This document shows, one piece after another, positions 57,807-64,000 of a stretch of 64,000 nt of DNA (the first letter of the stretch is position 1; every line of letters begins with the position of its first letter). Below the pieces are notes generated by a model. The model made no database searches. It saw only the letters and a list, made by a program, of their open reading frames with translations, and was not told the origin of the DNA. The DNA is taken from positions 16,051 to 80,050 of the forward strand of contig JALHPN010000011.1 in assembly GCA_022842465.1 (NCBI GenBank), written 5' to 3'. The stretch comes from Polyangiaceae bacterium. GTDB taxonomy: Bacteria; Myxococcota_A; Polyangia; Polyangiales; Polyangiaceae. The translations under genes were made by a program, and so were the position numbers.

Positions 57807-58775
57807 ATGACGCGCCTCCCCCGCTTTCTCCCGATCGCGTTCCCGCTCCTCGTCGTCGCCTGCGCGGTCGACTCCGCAGGGTCCGGTGCTTCCCCCGCGC
57901 CGCCCACGATGGGGGAGGACGACGACGGCGCCGGGGAGGTGCCCGAGGGCACGTCGGCGGACACGACCGGCGCCGACGAGGAAGCCGTCTCGATGGACGC
58001 TTCGCGCTCCGCGGACGGTCTCTCGACGACGGCCCCAGTCGCCGCCACCAGCGGGCTCACCGTCGACTTCGAGCGCCACGCGGTCGGGGTCTACACGGCC
58101 GCCATGCTCGAGGCGGATTGGGGGCCTTCGGCGCGCATCGAGCAAGGGATCGCGGAGGGGCGGGCGAAGATCGTCGACATCGCGGGAAACAAGAAGCTCG
58201 AGATCACCTTCCCAGCGAACAGGGCGAACGTCGGAGCCGCCGTGCAGTTCAAGGTGCCGATCGCACCGCGTGCCGACTACAACTTCGAGTACCGCGCCAA
58301 GTTCAACCCGGGCTTCGAGTGGATGCTCGGCGGGAAGATGCCGGGCCTCGTCGGCGGGAGCGCGCCGACGGGATGCGTGAGCGACACCAACGGAATGTCT
58401 GCTCGATACATGTGGCAAGCGAACGGTGGCGCGCGGCTCTACCTCTACTACGCGAGCAAGCCCGCGAGCCTCCCGTGTGGGGACGGGATCGCGTGGAGCC
58501 CGCTCCACGACTTCGCGCCGAGCGGCGAGTGGCACACGCTCCGCCAGCACATCCGGCTGAACACGACGTTCGCTCCCGCGAACGGGATCGTCGAGATCTG
58601 GTTCGACGGCAAGCCGGTCCTTCGACGCACGAACGTGCTCTTCCGAAAGAACGCGTCGGCGAAGTGGTCGATCGACGGGATCTACTTCTCCACGTTCTTC
58701 GGCGGGCCCGACAAGACCGCCTATCGGCCGAAGAAGGCGGTGCGCGTCCTCTACGACGACTTCCGGATCTGGTGA
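57807..58775 (+). CDS. polysaccharide lyase family 14-like lipoprotein
   Basis: The 322-residue product starts at ATG 57807 with a signal FLPIAFPLLVVAC and an acidic Gly/Asp linker to about residue 75. The catalytic-type domain matches PL14 features: VDFERHAVGVYTAAMLEADW, FKVPIAPRADYNFEYRAKFN, PGFEWMLGGKMPGLVGG and MSARYMWQANGGARLYLYYA, then WHTLRQHIRLNT and IVEIWFDGKPVL. PL14 enzymes cleave alginate or glucuronan by beta-elimination. The KMPGL and ARYMW motifs are the most diagnostic. Surface cleavage of a uronic-acid polymer, its own or foreign, is inferred. Confidence 0.8.
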   Translation: MTRLPRFLPIAFPLLVVACAVDSAGSGASPAPPTMGEDDDGAGEVPEGTSADTTGADEEAVSMDASRSADGLSTTAPVAATSGLTVDFERHAVGVYTAAMLEADWGPSARIEQGIAEGRAKIVDIAGNKKLEITFPANRANVGAAVQFKVPIAPRADYNFEYRAKFNPGFEWMLGGKMPGLVGGSAPTGCVSDTNGMSARYMWQANGGARLYLYYASKPASLPCGDGIAWSPLHDFAPSGEWHTLRQHIRLNTTFAPANGIVEIWFDGKPVLRRTNVLFRKNASAKWSIDGIYFSTFFGGPDKTAYRPKKAVRVLYDDFRIW

Positions 58776-58923
58776 GCGCCGCGGCCCGGGCGCGGTCTCC
58801 TGTCGGTCTCATGCTGCGACGTGCGCGCGGCGCAACCGTCCTTCTCTGGTTGCTCCCGGCGCGCGCGCCGGCGTCGCGTGATCACGGGTCGAACGCCGCG
58901 TCCGCTCGCGTTAGCGTCCGCGC

Positions 58924-60714
58924 GTGCTCCGCCGTCTCGCGCTCCTCGCTGCTCTCTCCGCTACCACCTCGCTCTCCGCGTTCGCGTGCGTAGGTGGCTC
59001 TCGCGCCGACGGGCAAGGTGACACCGACGTCCGCGCGGACCCGTCCGACCCCTCGACGTCCCCCTCCGGCACGCCGACCGATGCGGCGCGCGACGGCGCA
59101 GTCGCCGAGGCGCCCTCCCCCCCGCCCTGCGTCCCGTCGACCGGCGCCTTTCGCAGCCTCGTCCCGGGCCCGGGCCAAGCAGGACACGACGCAGCGCTCG
59201 CCGCGAAGGTCGCCCGCTACGACCGCCTCCACGAGGCCGTCGTCACGTACGCGACGGGCCTCGCCGGCACCGTCACGTTCACCTCCGACGTCGCCAAGCG
59301 CCAGAAGGTCGAGCAGCTCCTCTCGACGACGTGGTCGCCGGACGACGACGACCCCACCGACGACCTCGCAGAGTACGAAGGGCTCGCGCCTACCGACGTC
59401 GTCACGGCGTGGGGGATGGCGACGGGGATGTACGCGGGGAGCGAGATCGCCGCCGACGCCTACCGCTACGGCGTCCTCCGCGATCGCGCGGGTAGCTGCA
59501 ACGAGGTCGCCCGCGCGCGCAAGATGCTCGTCGTCGCGCTCGCGGGCCTCCACGACGCGGTCGCCATCGCCGGAAAGTCCGGGAGCATCGCGCGCGCGAT
59601 CATGCGCAAGGATCTCCCCGGCGACGCGACGGCCTTCCCGATCACGCCGCTCTTCGACGGCGCCGGCAATCCGCTCCCGGTCGAGAAGAACAACGGCACG
59701 TGGCGCGCCGACAACTCGCAGGGTGGCCAGTACCCGCAGCACGTCTGGGTCGACTCGTGCAGCCGCGACATGCTCTTCGGCTGGACGTTCGGCGCGGCCG
59801 CGGCCTGGGAGGTCATCAAGAACGATGCGACCTTCCCGTCGGCGACGCGCGATCGGCTCCGCGTCGACATGAAGGCGGTCCTCGACGGGCTCATGAAGGT
59901 GCGCCCGGGTGGCAAGGACCTCGAGATCTGGGACCCCGACGACCGACGCACGTACCACGGCAACCTCCACGAGACGTCCATCGATCGGAGCTACGTCCTC
60001 AGGAACGGCGTCGCATCCATGATGGCGCTCGGCGAGGTCGCCGCGCTCGTCTCCGTCGTCGACGACGCGCCCGCGAAGGCCTTCCTCCAGTCGCTCGTCG
60101 TGACCCGCGGCCTCCCCGAGGCGACGACGCAGACGATGAACGTCATCGCTCTCGGAGGGGACTCTTCGAATCACTCGGCCTTCAACATGCTGTTTTTGAC
60201 GGCATGGCTCGCGCAGCGCCATCTGCCGGACGCCGCGACGCGTGGGGTGCTGAAGAATCCGGTCCGCGGGGTGTATGCGCCTCTCTTCGGCGAGAACCCG
60301 TCGACGTGGGGGCAGTCGTTCTTCGATCTCGTCGTGGCGCATGCGTCCGGAGACGGCACCGCGGGCGCGGTGATGACCTCGGTCGACGCGACGCTCGTCG
60401 CGCGCGCGACGGCGACCCTGAAGGGATTCAAGGAGGCGCCGTTCTACGCGTCGACGGTGGAGAACTGCGACGCGAGCGAGATCGCGACGGGCACGTGCGT
60501 CCTCGCCGACGGCGCGACGGTCGTGAAGCTCTCGAGCACGAAGTCCGGCCTCAGCGCGGACAGGGCGCTCCCGATGAGCCTGCGTCCGCCGAGCAACTTC
60601 TACTGGCGCACGAGCCCCTTCCTCGTGAACGGCGCCGGCGATCCCAACGTCGTCTTCCCCGGCAGCGACCTCCGCATGGCCTACTGGCTCGGCCGCTGGG
60701 TCCGCACCCCCTGA
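58924..60714 (+). CDS. large lipoprotein, probable alpha/alpha-barrel glycan-active protein
   Basis: The 596-residue product starts at GTG 58924 with a lipobox in ATTSLSAFACVGG, followed by a Pro/Ser/Thr/Asp linker of about 45 residues. The body (about 75-596) is rich in paired helices with conserved aromatic and His/Asp motifs, such as WVDSCSRDMLFGWTFGAAAA, YHGNLHETSIDRSYVLRNGV and GGDSSNHSAFNMLFLTAWLA. This pattern fits an alpha/alpha-toroid of the lyase or glycosidase kind, but I recognise no exact family. It follows the PL14-like gene by 148 bp on the same strand, so joint action on a glycan is possible. Function unproven. Confidence 0.65.
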   Translation: MLRRLALLAALSATTSLSAFACVGGSRADGQGDTDVRADPSDPSTSPSGTPTDAARDGAVAEAPSPPPCVPSTGAFRSLVPGPGQAGHDAALAAKVARYDRLHEAVVTYATGLAGTVTFTSDVAKRQKVEQLLSTTWSPDDDDPTDDLAEYEGLAPTDVVTAWGMATGMYAGSEIAADAYRYGVLRDRAGSCNEVARARKMLVVALAGLHDAVAIAGKSGSIARAIMRKDLPGDATAFPITPLFDGAGNPLPVEKNNGTWRADNSQGGQYPQHVWVDSCSRDMLFGWTFGAAAAWEVIKNDATFPSATRDRLRVDMKAVLDGLMKVRPGGKDLEIWDPDDRRTYHGNLHETSIDRSYVLRNGVASMMALGEVAALVSVVDDAPAKAFLQSLVVTRGLPEATTQTMNVIALGGDSSNHSAFNMLFLTAWLAQRHLPDAATRGVLKNPVRGVYAPLFGENPSTWGQSFFDLVVAHASGDGTAGAVMTSVDATLVARATATLKGFKEAPFYASTVENCDASEIATGTCVLADGATVVKLSSTKSGLSADRALPMSLRPPSNFYWRTSPFLVNGAGDPNVVFPGSDLRMAYWLGRWVRTP

Positions 60715-60739
60715 AGAGGGGAGGCTCGCCTCGACGCCG

Positions 60740-62032
60740 TCAGACGCGCAGGCCCGGCGCCGGGAAGCGGTTGCAGAGCTCCTTGACCTCGGCGGCGACC
60801 TTCGCGAGGACGCCGTCGTCGGTCGGCGCGGCGACGACGCGGTCGATCCACGCGGCGAGCATCCTCATCTCTTCCTTGCCCATCCCGCGGGACGTCACGG
60901 CAGGGGTCCCCACGCGGATCCCCGAGGGGTCGAAGGGCTTCCGCGGATCGAACGGGATCGCGTTGTAGTTGCCGACGATGCCCGCCTTGTCGAGCGCCTG
61001 CGCCGCGGGCTTCCCCGCGATTCCCTTCGGCGTCACGTCGACGAGGAGGAGGTGGTTGTCGGTCCCGCCCGTCGTCACCGCGAAGCCGCGCGCGACGAGC
61101 TCCTCGCCGAGCGTCTTCGCGTTCTCGACGACCTGCTTCGCGTAGGCCACGAACGCGTCCGTGGACGCCTCGAGCGCCGCCACCGCGAGGCCCGCCGTCG
61201 TGTGGTTGTGCGGGCCGCCCTGGAGGCCGGGGAAGACCGCCTTGTCGAGCGCGGCGGCGTGCGCCTTCTTCGAGAGGATCATCCCGCCGCGCGGCCCGCG
61301 CAGCGTCTTGTGCGTCGTCGACGTCACGACGTCCGCGATCCCGATCGGCGAAGGATGCACGCCCGCCGCGACGAGGCCCGAGATGTGGGCGATGTCGGCG
61401 ACGAGCACGGCAGAGACCTCGTCCGCGATCGACCGGAACGCCGCCCAGTCGAGCTGGCGCGGATAGGCCGTCGTGCCCGCCCAGAGCAGCTTGGGCCGGT
61501 GCTCCTTCGCGAGGGCGCGCACCTCGTCCATGTCGATGCGGTGGTCCGACTTGCGGACGCCGTAGGGCACGCTCTTGAAGTACTTGCCGGTGATGGACAC
61601 GCCATGGCCGTGCGTGAGGTGGCCGCCGGCGGCGAGCCCGAGTCCCATGATCACGTCGCCGGGCTGGCAGAACGCGAGGTAGACGGCGAGGTTCGCGGGG
61701 CTGCCCGAGTAGGGCTGCACGTTGACGTGGAGGTCGTCTTCCCCGCCCGCGGCCGCCGTCTTCCCGAAGAGTCGCCGGAGCCGGGTGATGGCGAGCTCCT
61801 CGACCTGATCGACGACCTGCTGCCCCTCGTAGTACCGCTTCCGCGCGTACCCTTCGGAGTACTTGTTCGTGAGGCACGAGCCGGTCGCCTCCATGACCGC
61901 GCGCGACGCGTAGTTCTCGCTCGCGATGAGGCGCATCGTCTCGTGCTCGCGACGGTTCTCGTCGTCGATGAGGCGGGCGATGTCGGGGTCGACCGAGGAG
62001 AGCGCGGGGCCGTAGGGCTGAGCGTCGGACAT
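60740..62032 (-). CDS. glyA: serine hydroxymethyltransferase
   Basis: The 430-residue product starts at ATG 62032, behind GGAG. All family landmarks are present: LIASENYASRAVMEATGSCL, TNKYSEGYARKRYYEGQQVV, VNVQPYSGSPANLAVYLAF, VLVADIAHISGLVAAGVHPS, the PLP lysine in VTSTTHKTLRGPRGG and IPFDPRKPFDPSGIRVGTPA. It makes glycine from serine while loading one-carbon units on tetrahydrofolate, using pyridoxal phosphate. It converges on the large lipoprotein gene (25 bp) and is divergent from the outer-membrane-like gene (121 bp). The short leader shows no glycine-riboswitch fold. Confidence 0.97.
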   Translation of the reverse strand: MSDAQPYGPALSSVDPDIARLIDDENRREHETMRLIASENYASRAVMEATGSCLTNKYSEGYARKRYYEGQQVVDQVEELAITRLRRLFGKTAAAGGEDDLHVNVQPYSGSPANLAVYLAFCQPGDVIMGLGLAAGGHLTHGHGVSITGKYFKSVPYGVRKSDHRIDMDEVRALAKEHRPKLLWAGTTAYPRQLDWAAFRSIADEVSAVLVADIAHISGLVAAGVHPSPIGIADVVTSTTHKTLRGPRGGMILSKKAHAAALDKAVFPGLQGGPHNHTTAGLAVAALEASTDAFVAYAKQVVENAKTLGEELVARGFAVTTGGTDNHLLLVDVTPKGIAGKPAAQALDKAGIVGNYNAIPFDPRKPFDPSGIRVGTPAVTSRGMGKEEMRMLAAWIDRVVAAPTDDGVLAKVAAEVKELCNRFPAPGLRV

Positions 62033-62153
62033 GGCGCTCCGGCCCTTAGCGCGGTTGGGCGCGCGCGTCGATTGCGCGCCCCGCGCCGGCCTGCCCTCCC
62101 CGGACGCTGCCCGTCGTCGACGTCGCGCGCCGAGTTGGTGTAGGGTCTGCCGC

Positions 62154-62867
62154 ATGTCGTCGGCGCGCGTCCTGCTCGCGACCTCCACGTGCGTTCTCGC
62201 GATCGCCTTCACGCGCGAGGCCGCGGCGCAGCTCGCCCGGGAAATTCCGGGGAGCCCGAGCTCGGTCGACGGCGGCAAGGACGGCGCGAACCGGCCGGCT
62301 CCGCACCAGCGGCGCAACGGCGCCGTCCTCGGTGCGGTCGGGGGCCTCGCCTTCGCCGGAGCGAGCGGGTACCCGAACGACGTGAAGCTCCTCGACGACC
62401 CGAGCTTCTATTCCCAGAGCCCGCTCATGGTCGGCTACTCGACCTCGCTCTTCGTCCTCGGCGCCCTGAGCGACTACGTCAACTTCGGTCCCGTCTTCAC
62501 GACGGCGAACTTCGAGAGCGCCGAGTGGAAGTCGACCGGCTTCGGGCTCGGCTTCCGGGGGGAGGTGTTCCCGTTCGTCGCCCTCCTGCCCGCGCTGGCG
62601 GACACGGCCGCGTACGCGCAGGTCGGCTTCGGGACGACCGAGCTGCGGGCGAAGGGGAACTTCCCCACGGCACAGGGCACCCAGTCGATGCTCGGGCTCG
62701 GGGTCCACCACGAGTTTCGCCTCGGGACGCTGCTGGGCGGGCACGCCGCCGTCGGCCCCGAGGTCGGGTGGAACCTCATCGACTCCCAGACCGCCTCGCG
62801 CCAGTGGGTGACGACCGGGGTGCGGCTCGTGTGGTACGGCGGCAGGGTCGGGCTCGACTCTCCGTGA
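62154..62867 (+). CDS. secreted outer-membrane-type protein, unknown function
   Basis: The 237-residue product starts at ATG 62154 with a cleavable signal (LATSTCVLAIAFTREAAAQ). The mature part has alternating strands with Gly-rich turns, for example GAVGGLAFAGASGYPNDVKL, GLGFRGEVFPFVALLPALAD, LGLGVHHEFRLGTLLGGHAA and TGVRLVWYGGRVGLDSP. This fits a small outer-membrane barrel or a periplasmic beta protein. It does not end in an aromatic residue. It precedes a kinase gene by 72 bp on the same strand. No named family is recognised. Confidence 0.6.
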   Translation: MSSARVLLATSTCVLAIAFTREAAAQLAREIPGSPSSVDGGKDGANRPAPHQRRNGAVLGAVGGLAFAGASGYPNDVKLLDDPSFYSQSPLMVGYSTSLFVLGALSDYVNFGPVFTTANFESAEWKSTGFGLGFRGEVFPFVALLPALADTAAYAQVGFGTTELRAKGNFPTAQGTQSMLGLGVHHEFRLGTLLGGHAAVGPEVGWNLIDSQTASRQWVTTGVRLVWYGGRVGLDSP

Positions 62868-62939
62868 AAGGGGCTCCATCGTCGGTCCGGCCGTCATGAA
62901 CGCTCGACCCACACGAGAAGGTCCTCTATCGTCCCTCTC

Positions 62940-64000
62940 GTGAGCACGGACCCGTTCGGGCTCGTTGGCCAGGTCCTCGACGGCCAGTTCCGCGTCGACG
63001 AGCTCGTGGGCGAAGGCGGCTTCAGCGCCGTCTACCGCGGGCACAACCTCGGCCTCAACGAGCCCATCGCGATCAAGAGCCTCAAGCTCCCGGTCGCCTT
63101 GCAGACCTCCCTCGTGGAGACGTTCGTCCAGCGCTTTCGGGACGAGAGTCGCCTCCTCTATCGCCTCTCGCAGGGCAACCTGCACATCGTGCGGAGCATC
63201 GCGGCGGGGACGACGACCTCGTCCTCGGGGATCCTCGTGCCCTTCATGATCCTCGAGTGGCTGAACGGCCGGTCGCTCGCGCAGGACTTCACGGTCCGGC
63301 GGGACCTCGGGAAGGCGGGCCGTAGCCTCGCCGAGATCCTGCAGGTCTTCTCGACGGCGGCCGATGCCCTCGCGTATGCGCACGCGCAAGGCGTCGTGCA
63401 CCGGGACCTCAACCCGGGCAACTTCTTCCTCGCCACGACGCCGAACCTCGGCATCACCATGAAGGTCCTCGACTTCGGCGTCGCGAAGGTGATGCACGAT
63501 TCGACGCTCGGCCTGGGGCCGCGCGCGCAGACGGTCGGGCAGTTCCGGATCTTCGCGCCAGCGTACGGCGCGCCGGAGCAGTTCGACGACAACCTCGGCA
63601 ACGTCGGGGCGCCCTCGGACGTCTACTCGTTCGCGCTCGTCCTGCTCGAGGCGCTGCGGGACGCTCCGGTGAACGAGGGCGTGAACCTCGCCGACTTCGC
63701 GCGCTTCGCGATCGATCCGGCGCGCCGGCCGACGCCGCGCGTGCTGGGGATGCAGGTCGAGGACGAGGTCGAGGCCGTGTTCGCGCGCGCGACGCAGCTC
63801 GATCCGCGGAAGCGCTGGCAGTCCGTCGCCGAGCTGTGGGGGGCGCTGACGAGCGCCGCGACGAGCGCGGCGTCGAAGAGCATGAAGGCCGCCAAGATGC
63901 CGCCGCCCGCGGCGCAGAAGACGCTGCCGCTCGGCGCGAGCTTCCCGTTCCCGCGTCCGGCGCCGCGCCCTGCCGCGGGGACGCCGGCCGCGGCGACGTT
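62940..64000 (+). CDS. Ser/Thr protein kinase with HRDLN catalytic loop, cut by the right edge
   Basis: About 353 codons are present and the frame is still open at 64000. The start is GTG 62940. The kinase domain (about 15-295) has GEGGFSAVYRG (glycine loop), IAIKSLK (lysine), VVHRDLNPGNFFL and KVLDFGVAKV with GAPEQ. The catalytic loop has Asn where nearly all Ser/Thr kinases have Lys (HRDLKPxN), a position that contacts the gamma phosphate, so activity may be reduced. The DFG and APE motifs are normal. From about residue 310 the sequence becomes Ala/Pro/Lys-rich, a juxtamembrane linker that presumably leads to a transmembrane segment beyond the window. Confidence 0.9.
   Translation, partial: MSTDPFGLVGQVLDGQFRVDELVGEGGFSAVYRGHNLGLNEPIAIKSLKLPVALQTSLVETFVQRFRDESRLLYRLSQGNLHIVRSIAAGTTTSSSGILVPFMILEWLNGRSLAQDFTVRRDLGKAGRSLAEILQVFSTAADALAYAHAQGVVHRDLNPGNFFLATTPNLGITMKVLDFGVAKVMHDSTLGLGPRAQTVGQFRIFAPAYGAPEQFDDNLGNVGAPSDVYSFALVLLEALRDAPVNEGVNLADFARFAIDPARRPTPRVLGMQVEDEVEAVFARATQLDPRKRWQSVAELWGALTSAATSAASKSMKAAKMPPPAAQKTLPLGASFPFPRPAPRPAAGTPAAAT

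Noticed and set aside
62033-62153. Glycine riboswitch in the leader of glyA
   Set aside because: The 121-bp leader has no recognisable tandem aptamer core and is shared with a divergent gene.

Overview
The window is about 70 percent GC with very strong G/C preference at third codon positions. It carries five Hanks-type Ser/Thr kinases, an FHA-domain sigma-54 activator, a MYXO-CTERM-like sorting tail and about eighteen predicted lipoproteins. This points to a myxobacterium, most likely of the Polyangiales/Sorangiineae side (Labilithrix- or Polyangium-like). I saw no rRNA, tRNA, CRISPR array, insertion sequence or phage gene. Assignments come from reading translated frames and motifs by eye; no database search was run.

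Layout. (1) 1-9.1 kb is the left arm of an exopolysaccharide locus: a CpsD/Wzc-like ATPase fragment, a CE2-like esterase lipoprotein, a Wzy-type polymerase, a Ser/Thr kinase, a Wzz/GumC-type chain-length protein, a UDP-xylose-synthase-like protein without its catalytic residues, and a HugZ-like protein. (2) 9.1-18.2 kb holds a secreted trypsin-like protease, a PQQ-propeller-like lipoprotein, a bPH-like membrane protein, a pectate-lyase-fold lipoprotein, an ATP-grasp ligase, and a lipoprotein coupled to a receptor kinase with a 12-cysteine tail. (3) 18.2-26.6 kb is regulatory and housekeeping: an FHA/sigma-54 activator divergent from a hybrid histidine kinase, inositol-phosphate synthase, a Lys/Arg-tailed protein, a beta-barrel-like protein and a CBS protein. 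(4) 26.6-40.3 kb returns to polysaccharide assembly: Wzx-type flippase, a cytosolic kinase, a GT-C/acyltransferase-3 fusion, a second 12-cysteine kinase, an esterase, an ATP-grasp ligase, a GT2/serine-acetyltransferase-like fusion, a Wza/GumB-type export lipoprotein and another esterase. (5) 40.4-51.9 kb is a run of nine minus-strand genes: three tandem SMP-30-like lipoproteins, two tandem NodB deacetylases, an Omp85-like protein, a serine acetyltransferase-like protein, a WbaP-type initiating transferase with a possible MshEN domain, and a secreted hydrolase-like protein. (6) 51.9-64 kb is mixed: DUF3817, SUKH-like, tag, ftsH, a MYXO-CTERM NlpC-like protein, a PL14-like lyase, a large lipoprotein, glyA, an outer-membrane-like protein and a kinase cut by the right edge.

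Read together, the window encodes most steps of one Wzx/Wzy-type exopolysaccharide pathway: initiation, chain extension, acyl/acetyl modification, flipping, polymerisation, length control and export. Interleaved are surface or periplasmic lipoprotein enzymes that could trim or deacetylate glycans (CE1, CE2, PL14, pectate-lyase fold, NodB) and several kinases that could regulate it. That integration is inference from gene content. The most distinctive observations are the shared 12-cysteine extracytoplasmic domain of two receptor kinases that also lack ordinary start codons, the possible c-di-GMP-binding domain on the initiating transferase, the catalytically dead UXS-like protein, and two unusual enzyme fusions.
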